A DNA stretch of 64,000 nucleotides from contig JAEPRB010000102.1 in assembly GCA_016758965.1 (NCBI GenBank), forward strand, positions 1-64,000. The letters run 5' to 3'. Made by a program: the position numbers and the translations under genes. Under the pieces are notes generated by a model that worked only from the letters and a program-made list of their open reading frames with translations, searched no databases and was not told the origin of the DNA. This stretch comes from Circinella minor (taxonomy: Eukaryota; Mucoromycota; Mucoromycetes; Mucorales; Lichtheimiaceae). The stretch's first letter is position 1. The number at the start of each line of letters is the position of its first letter. Shown here in pieces: positions 11,032 through 21,700 of this stretch.

Positions 11032-11142
11032 AATTTTGTATAATCTATTTGATCCATTTTTTATTTAATAGATAAAATTCAATTTTGATATAAAAAAACT
11101 ATTTTTTTTATTAAAAACTATTATATATTTGTAAACATCTTG
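11032..11142 (-). pseudogene. displaced 5' end of the split DDE transposase and its leader
   Basis: On the minus strand an ATG at 11055-11057 opens MDQIDYTK and then hits the DIRS boundary at 11031. On the other side of the DIRS element (6258 downward) the frame continues ITDEVNIIIANYW. Rejoining the two flanks gives an uninterrupted N-terminus apart from a one-base ambiguity in a T run. The AT-rich 11058-11142 would be the leader and left end of that DNA transposon. Confidence 0.55.
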
Positions 11143-13021
11143 TTATTGCACATCCCACCCCTTCTAACAAGGGTAACTACAATAATGGTGCTGGTCCCAG
11201 CAACATTAACTTGTGCCGATTTTGCCGCCATGTTCCGTATGTCAGAGGACATGATGAATGTCAGGAGGTGCTTCGAGCTCGTCGTTCGAACTTAAATAAT
11301 AACAACAATAATAACATGGTTCGCAATCGTATGTCGCACTTGTCATCACAAGTCGAAGATGATATGCTCTCCATTAATGATGACGAACTGATGGAAACAT
11401 CATCTAACAATAATAAAAGTACTATTAAAACCAATTTATTATTACAATATAACACACATACACAAACCACAAACCACTCTTTAAAAAATAATCAAACTAA
11501 GCAAACTGACTTACCCTTGGCTATTTTTGTTCCTATCACTTTACAGGATAAACAAATACTGGCTTTCCTTGACATGGGTTGTGACAAGTCATCACTTAGT
11601 TTAGAATATATTAAAAATAATAAATTGTCATTTACACCATTTACACATCATGGTTCTGTTATAACTTCAATAGAAGGTTTAGAAGGAAAACGAGTTGGGG
11701 AAGTAAAAAATATTCTTTTAAAATATGGAGGTAAAACAGTCACCCATACTTTCGAAGCTTTACCACTTTCGGAAAACATAATCATGACTATTGGTATGGA
11801 TCTTATGCCAAAACTGGGTATCTCTATCCATGGTCTTGCCACATCATGGGATGATAATCCACATGCACACATCAATAATGATACTTGTTATGATGTTCCT
11901 CCTCCAAATAATTCACCTGCTGGTTCCGAAGAAGAACAAAATAATTTTCATATAAAAGTCAAACCATTTTTAAAACAAAATGAAGACATTCCACCTACAT
12001 CACATTGTCCTTTACCAGAAGCAGTAATTCAATTAGAAACACCTCCAAATGTCACGATATATAGACCACAATATCCTCTGCCATCAGCTTTAATTCCTGA
12101 ATTAAAAGAAACAATTAATCGATGGTTAGAAGAAGGTGTAATTATTCCTGCTCCAGTAAACACTGCTTGGAATCAACCCTTAACAGCAGTTCCAAAAACA
12201 ACTGGCCCAGATGGAATTAAAAAACATCGACTTTGCTTAGACACACGTGGAATTAACAGTGCATTAACAAATAACGATAGACACCCTATCAGTAACATCC
12301 AAGAAATTTTCTCAAAATTGAGTGGATGTAATGTTTTCACTACACTTGATTTAAAAGCAGCTTTTGAAAGATTTCCCGTATTACAAAAGCATCAACAAAA
12401 ACTTAGCTTTACGTTCTTAGGGAAACAGTACTCCTATGCAAAAGGATGCTTCGGACTCAAAACGCTTAGTAGTGCTTTTCAACGTGTCATGAACATTTTA
12501 TTTCATGATCTTCCATTCGTCAATTGTTTCATTGATGATATTATTATCGCATCTAAAAACATACACGAACATGCAGATCATGTTGCACAAGTTATAAAAA
12601 TATTGACAGATGCCAATCTAATTCTTAATCTAGACAAATGTAATTTCGCTCAAGCAAGCACACATTTATTAGGATTTAGTGTCTCAGCTAAAGGTATTGC
12701 TCTTGACGTTCGTAAAGTAACAACCGTTTTAGACTATCCTCCTTTACAAACAGGCAAAGATTGCATGAAATTTGGTGGATTAATTAATTATTTCTGCTCG
12801 TCAATACCCAACTGTGCTAAAATCATGGCCCCAATCGATGCTTTACGTCATGACAAATCACTCAAAGGAAAATGGGGTACAGCACAACAAAAAGCATTTG
12901 ACACTGTACGTCAAATATTAACCAAGACTCCTATATTACGTTATCCATCTTTAAATGATAAATTCTACATAGGTACTAATGCTAGCAATTCTGGCATAGC
13001 TTGCGTTGTATCCAACACATA
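11143..13021 (+). pseudogene. gypsy gag end, protease, reverse transcriptase and start of RNase H
   Basis: The open frame starts without ATG and contains a zinc knuckle (CRFC..GHDEC), a poly-Asn linker, a retropepsin-like domain (FLDMGCDKSSLS), RT (LDLKAAFERFPV and FIDDIIIAS, the latter an F-x-DD active site) and the first RNase H strand (YIGTNASNSG). The protease active site normally reads D-T/S-G and here reads D-M-G. The RNase H Asp normally in TDAS is Asn (12978-12980). Both changes fit C-to-T or G-to-A transitions. The frame then enters foreign sequence and stops at 13029-13031. Confidence 0.75.
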
Positions 13022-13475
13022 TTATTCATAAAGATAATTATTTGTCATTTTAATTATTAAAGTACAGCGTATTTTTAATTATGCTTTGCTGACATTTCGT
13101 GTACTTCCCTATTTGGACCATGATTTGTAAGAACACCGAAGTCCGTCTTCTATAATGATAACAGATAATAGCTGCGTAGATATATCATATCGTCAACCAC
13201 TCAAAGTCTAATTTTAATATCATTAATCTTATATTCATAATTCACACGGCCATGACAAATTTAAATCTTACGTATAGCTATATACACATAACAATATATA
13301 TCCCACCGATAATAAGATTTATATAAATAGAGATAATATTTTATTTTAATAAACTTCAGTTCAATTATTGTTCTTTTGGGTCTCGTTGAGTTTTTAACGT
13401 CTCTTTATTTTATTATATTTGATTGATATAACAGCTTGTGTCCTATATCAGATTATTAAAAATAAAACATGACAT
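13022..13475. repeat. about 450-bp insert inside gypsy RNase H, possibly a solo LTR or non-autonomous element
   Basis: RNase H breaks off near 13022 and resumes at about 13476 (IAFMSRTLSKLE). The insert has no ORF. It has a TATATAAATA box at about 13330 followed by T-rich sequence, as LTR promoters do, and it is related to 2170-2530 upstream of the Tnp2-like gene. Its exact ends and target duplication are unclear: GATAATTA at about 13033 and GATTATTA at about 13451 are only near-identical. Confidence 0.5.
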
Positions 13476-15270
13476 ATTGCTTTCATGTCTCGTACTCTTT
13501 CTAAATTAGAAAGAAATTATTCCACTACCAAGAAAGAACTTCTTGCCATCATTTTCACTCTTCATAAATTCCACCAATATATATACGATCGTGAATTCGA
13601 ACTTCATACTGACCATCGCTCACTATGCTGGTTACAAACCCAACCCATAGCTAATCGCATGATGATTAACTGGCTAGAAACTATTTTATCATATCCTGGT
13701 ATGAAAATTGTACATATGCCAGGTCTACAAAATACCCTACCAGACCTATTGAGCCGCTTATATGAAGACATCGATGACATAGCATCTTTGAGAGGGGGTA
13801 ATGCTCCAGTTCTAATACAACCGCGACATTCACTTCCGCAATTAAATGAAAACAATAATAAAAATTTAAATCCAAACGATACCATACATATGCATTCCTT
13901 ACATGCTGATAATCTATTCATTGACATGATCACACCACCAGTGGAAGATCGACATAAATTATTATTAGATCAGCATAACTTCGGTCACTTTGGTGCAGAA
14001 GCCATGACAAAAGGTTTACAAAGCCAAGGATTTAACTGGAACGGTATTTTTCACCAAGCACTGAGTATTGTATGTGCTTGTGACACATGCGCTAAAAATA
14101 ACATTATAAAACATGGATATCATCCATTACGTCCTATCCAATCTTATCTCTCTGCAGATCACTGGGCATTAGATTTAGCTGGTCCATTCAAGACCACACT
14201 TTCTGGAAATAACTACCTACTTGTCGCTGTAGATTTATGTACCAAATTTACTATTCTTCACACAATACCAAATAAACAATCTGACACAGTAGCGAGAATA
14301 TTAATACAAATATTTCAAGATTTTAGCTTCCTATGGTATATAAACGCAAACTGGGGATCTGAATTTGTCAATTCGATTATGGAAAAGTTAACAGAAGCTG
14401 CAGGTGTTTACTACCGCAAACGTACATCATATCATGCTCGATCTAATCCAGCAGAACGATATGTACAAACATCAGTGTGTGCTTTAAGAAAAAGCATTAG
14501 AGGTGCAATCAAGTCATGGGATATTTTCGTTCCAAGAATTCAACTAGCTATAAATGCTAAAATATCAAAACGTACAGACACAGCTCCCTATACATTAATG
14601 TTTGCTAGAAAAATGAACCAATTTCAAGATTTTAGAAATAAAATAGGCATAGAGCCATTATCATATGATGAGTTAAAGAAAAGAATACACAAAATGGAAA
14701 CAGTTGTTTTTCCTGGAATCAATAAATGTGTAAAAGCCATACTTGATGCACAGGCACAGAAATTTGATAAAAAACATTTAATCATTGACTTTCCACCAAA
14801 CAGCCATGTCATGGTTAGAGTAACAGATAAAGGTAGCAAATTAGAAAACGAATATGATGGTCCATATCTCGTTGTAAGAAAAACACGTGGAAGTTCTTAT
14901 GTGCTAAAAGATGAAAATAGGGAATTTAAAACCTTCCAATTATCCACCCAATCGTTTAAAATTAATCTCACAAGATGAAGTAATCCCTTGTGATGAATTA
15001 TACGAAATAAAAGCAATTGTTGCACACCGCGAAATAAAACCCGGTATTTATGAATATAAAGTAAGATGAATAGGATATGAAGAAAAGGATGATACATGGC
15101 AGAAAGCAGAAACGTTTTCTCAACAAAAAACGATATCAGAATATTGGAAAAGATTAGGCACAGAACCAAACACAAATAATATCAAAAACACAAATACTAT
15201 GATAAACAAAAGAAAAATTTCAAACTCGGAAACTTCGTTCCGAAGATCTACACGATCTAAACAAAAATAA
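13476..15270 (+). pseudogene. gypsy RNase H end, integrase and chromodomain
   Basis: RNase H resumes with FMSRTLSKLERNYSTTKKE. A linker follows, then the integrase zinc domain (HNFGHFG...CACDTC) and the catalytic core (WALDLAGPF; NANWGSEF; RSNPAERY). The second catalytic Asp is Asn at 14349-14351. After GPYLVVRKTRGSSYVLKD a one-base shift near 14936 moves the frame to NYPPNRLKLI. A chromodomain follows (YEYKVR, TGA at 15067-15069, IGYEEKDDTW), ending at about 15270. The TGA stands at an aromatic-cage Trp. Chromodomains target such elements to methylated histones. There is also an in-frame TGA at about 13466, next to the insert. Confidence 0.7.
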
Positions 15271-15321
15271 ATAATTACACAAACATAAATAAATAATGAG
15301 AAGCAACCTGAGAGGGGGTAA

Positions 15322-15668
15322 TGTGATATTCCTACCCACCATCAAAAATAAATAATAATAGTATACACCGATCTAACTCAAACATAATAATATTGGTTAC
15401 TTCTCTATTATACAATATTAAGCAAATCATACCAAATGAAACATATAACAATAATAATTTACCAATCATAATCATATACCATTAATAATAATATAAAACA
15501 TACTATATATCAATATACCAAAACTAAAACAACAAGTGAACCCATCATCGTAGGACAGGGAAATTATATACCAAAGAATATAAATATAGACTTAAAATTA
15601 AATAATGTAAATTCATCTTTTTTATCTTGATACTTTATTCATAATAAAAGACCTAATTGATTCTCACA
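15322..15668 (+). repeat. 3' LTR of the first gypsy element
   Basis: It starts TGTGATATTCC directly after the polypurine tract and TAA, and ends GATTCTCACA, giving the TGTGA...TCACA inverted ends typical of LTRs. It is 347 bases long, AT-rich and without an ORF. No second copy exists in the window, so its age cannot be read. Confidence 0.65.
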
Positions 15669-15694
15669 AAACTTATACTTTGTTATCCATTTAT

Positions 15695-16516
15695 TATCTT
15701 ACGTACCTTATTTTTCTATACATATTTCCCATCCATACGACAGTATTCCTCAAGATTGAAAAGCCAAGACTCGATCTTGTAAGAGTTACCATTATACTTT
15801 TCATCAGGGACCTTGAACCTAAACTGCCCATGTGAGTGATGGTGAGAATCTTTTCTGTCATTGTCATTACTAGAGTTCTCATCTAAGGAGTCATAAGAAG
15901 ACTCAGCGTTTATGTCTGAAGGATTTTTATCATCTGATGAATCAGAAGAGTTATCCAAGCTCGAGGGGTTACCATGTGAACTAAATCAGGAAGGACTGGG
16001 ATCTTTTAAATTACGTGATGATTTTCCCACAGTCCTTGAATTATCTGAAATTGCTTGTACCACCTTGTCTTGATGATTTGAAATTTGTTGCAATTGCGCC
16101 ATAATGCTTTGCAAAGATGATGTAAGTGTATTTACTTGGCCTTCCATTTTGCCTTGAGCATCATAAATTTTTTTCATTTCCGCTGGGAGTTGGGAGTTGA
16201 GTTCAGTATGTAGGTTGTTAACCTCTTGTAGTGCTTGAGTTGCTGAATCAACTGCTTGCATAGAACCTTGTGGTATACCTTGTTCTTCCATTTGATTCTT
16301 TACTTGACAAATTTCTTCTACTGTATCGTGATATTCAGTTTGACTTAATAAAGATGTTGTTAGTTGTGGTACTTCTATCTTCTTGTCTGACTGTTCATCT
16401 TCCTTTGTCTTGTTTATAAAGTCCACAAAACCTTGGCTTATCGGTTTGATATGAAAACGTGACCAGAACCTTTCTAACTGTCGTTGTCTTTCTTCTTGTT
16501 CTTGTTCCGAACTCAC
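15695..16516 (-). pseudogene. gag fragment of another gypsy-type element
   Basis: On the minus strand the frame has a Glu/Gln-rich coiled coil (SSEQEQEERQRQLERF at the start; NLHTELNSQLPAEM). An acidic serine-rich stretch follows, then KVPDEKYNGNSYKIESWLF, which resembles the beginning of the retrotransposon gag capsid domain. A TGA at about 15984 interrupts it in frame. It is cut off at about 15695 near the LTR of the preceding element, and no ATG is visible at its start (the frame is open upstream). It is a relic; only the capsid-like motif supports the family. Confidence 0.5.
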
Positions 16517-16764
16517 TGTGCCTTTACTGTACTCTTGAATGACTGTTATTGATTTGCTATCACTACCAAGTGTTATAGACTAAACCCAAGTCTATAGTAA
16601 TTCCAGGTCACTTTATGATACAATGAAAATAGAAAAGTGATAAAAGTGAAAAAGAGATAAAAGGACTTGTTTTTATTATTAATTGAGGGTTATAACTATT
16701 TATATGGGCTAAGCCCAATTGTACAACTCAAGCTTATTTTACTAAGCTTGGGTTCCTGGTCACA
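16517..16764 (-). repeat. possible LTR of the gag fragment
   Basis: On the minus strand this stretch begins TGTGACCAGG and ends AAAGGCACA. It contains CCCATATAAATAG as a TATA box and lies just upstream of the gag frame. Against it, no primer-binding site separates it from gag, and the gag frame stays open into it. The right edge coincides with the truncation of the neighbouring DIRS RT fragment, which supports an insertion boundary at 16764. Confidence 0.35.
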
Positions 16765-16767
16765 ATA

Positions 16768-17966
16768 TTACCTAAACGGTAACATTATAGGTTGAGGTTG
16801 AGGTTGGAGTGGAGGTAGTGAGATGGATGAAATTTTGAACCCATTTTTGATTATATGCAGTAGCCAGGTGTCGATTGAAAGAGTGGTCCACTGTATATAA
16901 AATTGGCTTAGACGACCTGTGACGAATAGTTTTGAATTGATTATTTTGTTTTGTTGTGGTAAGGATTGTTGCTGTTGAATTTTTTGTTGGTATATGAATC
17001 GGTTCTGTTGGTCAATTTGAGGTAGTATGATTGCTGTTGAATCCTTGGTGGTTATTGTTGTAGTAACCACCCTGCTAAGAGGACGGACCCGATTGAAAAA
17101 ACTGCTAATGTTGAAGAGGTTGAGTTGATTGTTGATGTTGAAAATAGTTGTTGGTAAAGCGTTTTCGGCTGTGGCGAAAATTACTAGCTTTTTGGAGGGC
17201 TTGAGCAGACGAGGTTTGTTGAGACAAAAGAGCTTGAAAATCCTCTTGAGGCATAATATAGTTGTTGTAGGCTGAAGTTGACGATGAAAAGATTAGGTTA
17301 ATAGCTTGAATGGCAAGATTACTTCGCATTTTATTAACTTGTGTGGAAGCATTCAATAGTAAGGAATGACAATCTCGAAGCATCAATAAATAGCATTGAA
17401 CATTTTTTTTATGAATATCCTTGCTGATTTCCAACCCAAGCACATCCATGAGTTGAAAAACCCCAGAGATCAAATATTGTAATCTCTTTAACGACATGTC
17501 TTGTTTGGATTGGTATGATTTCATTTTTCAGGAAGCCATAGGTATACTATCAGGTGGCTGATATTGTAAACCTTCAATGTTGGGGTACTTGTCAATAGTT
17601 GTGTGACATTCCTCATCGGAAATCATGGTAGATGGGAATAATGAAGAGTAAAGTTGAAGCACATCTGCCAAAAGAGTAGGGGGAGTCCATGCATAAGAAG
17701 GTCGAGTTTCCAAAGAATAAAGTAATTGAAACTCGTCCATCACATCTGTCATAGGTTCAGAAGTTGTTTGAACTGATGGTTGTTGCTGTTGTTGTTGTTG
17801 TTATTGGTGATCTTGTGGCTGTGGCCGCTGTTGATGTTGATGTTGATGTTGATGTTGATGTTGATGTTGATGTTGATGTTGATGTTGATGTTGATGTTGA
17901 TGTTGATGTTGATGTTGATGTTGATGTTGATGTTGATGTTGATGTTGATGTTGATGTTGATGTTGA

Positions 17967-18002
<36 letters not shown>

Positions 18003-18115
18003 GTAATAAATTCTTCTAATTGTACAATACGTTGTTGCATAGCAACAAGTTGTTCAGAAGTTTGTTCAGAATTAGTTGGGTCTATATTTTTGCAGTGCTG
18101 ACTAAGCGAAAAAGA
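16768..18115 (-). pseudogene. 5' fragment of a second DIRS element: gag and start of RT
   Basis: Read on the minus strand: a leader with a helix (QQRIVQLEEF), poly-Gln/His, a TAA at 17799 inside a CAA run, then a gag-like helical region in frame (DEFQLLYSLE), a stop at about 17528, a further helical block (LMLRDCHSLLLNASTQVNKM), a Gln-rich tail and an RT N-terminus (GRLSQFYIQWTTLSID), which in DIRS RT precedes the catalytic palm. It stops at 16768, where the putative LTR begins. Several in-frame stops make it non-functional. The RT start motif and gag style match the complete DIRS copy at 6259-11031. Confidence 0.6.
17830..17980 (+). repeat. hexanucleotide tandem repeat (GTTGAT)25
   Basis: About 25 perfect copies of GTTGAT (ATCAAC/CAACAT on the other strand) encode a Gln-His repeat on the minus strand, inside the second DIRS gag. 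Trinucleotide GTT runs flank it on both sides (17782-17800 and 17981-18001), from which it probably grew by slippage. The array is uninterrupted. Confidence 0.9.
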
Positions 18116-18443
18116 AGATCAATTATATATTATTAGAACAATTACAAATTTATTATTATTTTAAAAACTTTTTTGCTGACATTTAATAAAAAGAAGATAA
18201 AACAATTATATTTCTTATATTATATTCGAGTGTCTCACTCAATTCTAGTAGAATTTCATTCAACACTTGAATATGAAAAATTATTCTCCCGTATCTGGAA
18301 AATCTTCCTCCCTTCGGTGGAAATTAACGCATGATTCTGTACTTGGGTGATACTCGCTCCACACATAAAAAGAATTATAACAGTTCTACACATGTACAAC
18401 ACGCTGCTACTATTCATAACGACTATTCCAATTTTATGACTGC
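18116..18443. other. remnant sequence left of the complete gypsy element
   Basis: No recognisable gene. A frame from ATG at 18331 runs open to the insertion site and, after removing the gypsy element with one target duplication, continues open to a TAA at about 24023. Other frames here are broken by stops. It may be a fragment of an older element. Confidence 0.35.
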
Positions 18444-18448
18444 CACCA
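18444..18448. repeat. target-site duplication CACCA, left
   Basis: CACCA lies immediately before the LTR start TGTAAG at 18449 and is repeated directly after the other LTR at 23898-23902. Five bases is the usual length for Ty3/gypsy integrases. Confidence 0.85.
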
Positions 18449-18714
18449 TGTAAGATGTAGCTTCGGAATATAAAAATAAGGATAGAAATATAAAGTATCT
18501 GATTTATAAACGTAATAGAAGATAGCTTTTTATTATTATAATAAAGAGGAGGGTTTATATAGTTTTCTATAATATCACTATCAGCATTGTTATCACTAAA
18601 CTTCTACATGTGATTATTACTATTTTGTCTTATGATTACTATTATTTTATATAATGATTATTAAGGTTGTTACATCGGAATATGATTGGCTAGTTGATAA
18701 GTCGACACCTTACA
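18449..18714 (-). repeat. 3' LTR of the complete gypsy element
   Basis: Begins TGTAAGATGTAG and ends GACACCTTACA on the plus strand. It has short inverted ends (TGTAAG/CTTACA) and contains GTTTATATAG. It matches 23632-23897 at 262 of 266 positions. Confidence 0.9.
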
Positions 18715-21700
18715 TTATTCCCCTTTTTTCGAAAAAGACGGTGGCTTGTTATACGGCCGCATATGTTTTATGTTGGCGGTTGTGGGAAAACGGTAGTTTC
18801 CTTCTTGTTTTTGAATTTTGAACGAAGTACCATCTTTATTATTTTTTTCAAGAATCACGTATGGGCCTAACCAACGTTCCTTTGGAAATGACGATTTCTC
18901 CATATTTCGATGCAGTATAAGATCACCGGGCTTGTAATCAAACTTGGTAGTCTTGGTCTTGTCGTAAAATCTTTTTTGTCGTGCTTGTGCTTGTTTTATA
19001 TTACTTATTGCTTGACCATGAATAATAGGGATGTGCGCATTCAAGTAGTGCATCCATTTTTCAGTTTGATATGTTTTCGATTTGGGACACAATTCGTTTG
19101 GTAATGGAACCGCTGCTTTTCTTCCGTACATTAATTCAAAAGGTGTATATCCCGTCGAGCTTTGCTTGGCTGTGTTGTATGCGAACGTGATATAGGGTAG
19201 GTATTCGTCCCACTTGTGCAGCTGTTGGTCCACATAAGCTGCTAACGACGTCTTTAATGTTCTATTTACCCTTTCACAAAGTCCGTCCCCTTGTGCGTAC
19301 TCCACCGAAGTTCTTGATCTTGCAATATTAAGCCTTGTACATACAGCATTCATAGCATCGGATATATAATTTGTACCATTATCAGAGACTAATCGAGATG
19401 GGGTGCTATACTTGAGGACTACTTCATATAATAACGCGTTTGCAACATGATCAGAATCGAAACTGGGAAGAGCGATAGTGATACACCATTTGGACAAATA
19501 TTCAATAAAAACCAAAAGATATTTGTTTTTTCTTATTGTTTCTGGAAGAACAACAATATCCGTAGCCCAGATATCGCCAACATAACGCGGCAAGACGGGT
19601 TTCATTGGAGCAGCAGTTGAAATCGTACTGATTTTAAAACGTTGACAAGGATCACATCCTTTTATCCAGGCCATAACATCTTCCTTCATAGTTGGCCACC
19701 ATGCCAATTCTTGGGCTTTGTCTAACGTCTTTTTGACACCGAAATGACCAGCCATTTTTGAATCGTGAGCCGCCTGTAAAATGTTAAGAATCATCAGTGG
19801 CGGGAGAACCGGTCTTGGTGGTGTATGTTCTTTTTTCCTGAATAATATTTCTTGGTGCCAAAGAAATGGATGTTGTACGCCTTGCTGTAGAATGGATTTG
19901 ATGAATGGGTCATCTTTTTGATAACGTTGGAAATTGTCCATGGTTAGAGCAGCATGGCCTTGATTGTTTTGGAATTGACGGGAGAGTGCATTGGGAGCAG
20001 CATGGTCAACACCCTTCCAGTGAATAATAGTAAATTCATAGGCCTGTAAGGTCAGAATCCATCGGGCTAGTCGACCTCTTGGCATTTTTGTGGAGATGAT
20101 TGATTTTAAGGCAGCATGATCTGTATGAATTGCAAGCGTAGCACCATAAATGTAGCAATGAAAATATTGGATTGACCAAACAATACCGAGACATTCTAGT
20201 TCTGTTGTGGAATAATTTTTTTCAGCAGGTGTGAGTGAACGACTTGCGAAGGCAATTGGACGGCCATTTTGGATAAGTACGGCACCTAGCCCATAGTTAC
20301 TTGCATCCACATGGAGGTCATACGGTAGTCTTGGATCCGGATAGGCCAGAGTTGGTAATTTTGCTACAGCTTGCTTTAACATATCAAAGGCATGCTGACA
20401 TTCTTGTATCCATTGAAACTTCGTGTCTTTTCGTAATAATTTATATAGCGGAAATCCTGTTTGGCTCAAGTTTTTTAAAAACTTATAGTGAAACGCACAG
20501 AACCCTAAGAATCGTTGGACTTCCTTGACTGAGGATGGTGTTTTCCATGAAATGATGGCATCTGTTTTTGCTGGGTCAGCACGGATGCCATGACCATTTA
20601 TAAAGAAACCGAGGTACTTGACATCATTTTTGAATAGTTGACATTTTTGAATTGACACCTTGAGATTATATTTGTTTAGGCGACAGAGTAATGCATCGAG
20701 TTGTTGTTTATGTTCATCTTTTGTTTTGCTGAATAAAAGAACATCGTCGAGATAACAAATGGTATTTAATAATCCTTGCAATACATATGTCATACCTGCT
20801 TGAAATGATCCTGGTGCGTTGCATAGACCAAATACCATGGAATTAAATTCAAATAATTTACCATTTGCCACAAATGCTGTTTTACATTTATCACTTTCTT
20901 TTATTTTGATAGCCCAATATGCACTCTTGAGGTCGATTACTGAGAAATATTTGCTGCCGTGTAGTTTATCCAATAGTTCATCGATTGTTGGGATTGGTTG
21001 TTTTGATTTTTTAGTGACACGGTTCACCCCACGGAGATCAATTGCAAAGCGCCAGGTATTGTCAGGTTTCTTGATGAGTACAATTGGAGAGCGCCATGGG
21101 CTTATACTTGGTCGGATTACATTACGGGCTAACATAGCTTCAACTTCGTTTTGAATGATGTCATGTTCAAATGGTGAGCGACGATAATCACGAGAAACAA
21201 CAGGTGTAGAATCGCCGGTGTCGATTGGGTGTTCATAGGGTAAGTTTATAGTAGGCTGAACAGTTCCGTGATTTGTAAGCTGAGGATATTTCTTCAGAAG
21301 GTCCTGTGCTATAGCTTCGTGTTCTGCAGAATTTTGTTCTTCAATTTTGAAAATAGATCGGGTTCGGGGGCGTAAGCCAATGTCTTCATCGGTCATCCAA
21401 TCCATGCCTAGAATTATATTTTCGTTTTGATTTTCGACAACATAGAGTGTGCATTTGGTATCGACAGTATTGATGCTGAATTGGAGTGTAACAGTTTCAG
21501 TGGTCAGTTGAGTGGATTTATTACCGTAGTAAATCATGGTAGGGCGACAGATTGTTGTTGGAGCGTCAAGGTGCTGTACGAGTTGTTTTGTTATGGAACT
21601 GAGAGTTGAACCGGTATCGATAAGTGCGCTGTAATGTTTGTTGTGCTCTTTGTATTTAACAGGGACATGAAATCGAAGACGATTATTTGTGTTTTCTTGG

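Larger units (their letters stand above)
11143..15668 (+). mobile_element. chromodomain Ty3/gypsy retrotransposon, 5'-truncated
   Basis: The domain order is zinc knuckle, protease, RT, RNase H, integrase and C-terminal chromodomain, then a polypurine tract (GAGAGGGGG at 15311-15318) and one LTR (15322-15668). The 5' LTR and the start of gag are missing, because the frame begins abruptly at 11143 next to a DNA transposon. An insert at about 13022-13475 splits RNase H. Gag to RT lie in one frame. The integrase and chromodomain are separated by a one-base shift near 14936. Confidence 0.8.

Noticed and set aside
1577..15069. TGA might be read as tryptophan in this genome
   Set aside because: Host genes in the window (Hsp110, endopolyphosphatase, TCP11-like, PQ-loop) use TGG for Trp and have no internal TGA, and the transposons also carry TAG and TAA stops. 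The pattern is decay, not a variant code.
17830..17980. CRISPR-like array
   Set aside because: The units are contiguous hexamers without spacers; it is a microsatellite in a eukaryotic transposon.
17764..18019. Plus-strand Val-Asp and Leu-Met repeat ORFs over the hexanucleotide array
   Set aside because: They are readings of the tandem repeat in other frames; the minus-strand Gln-His frame fits the surrounding gag.
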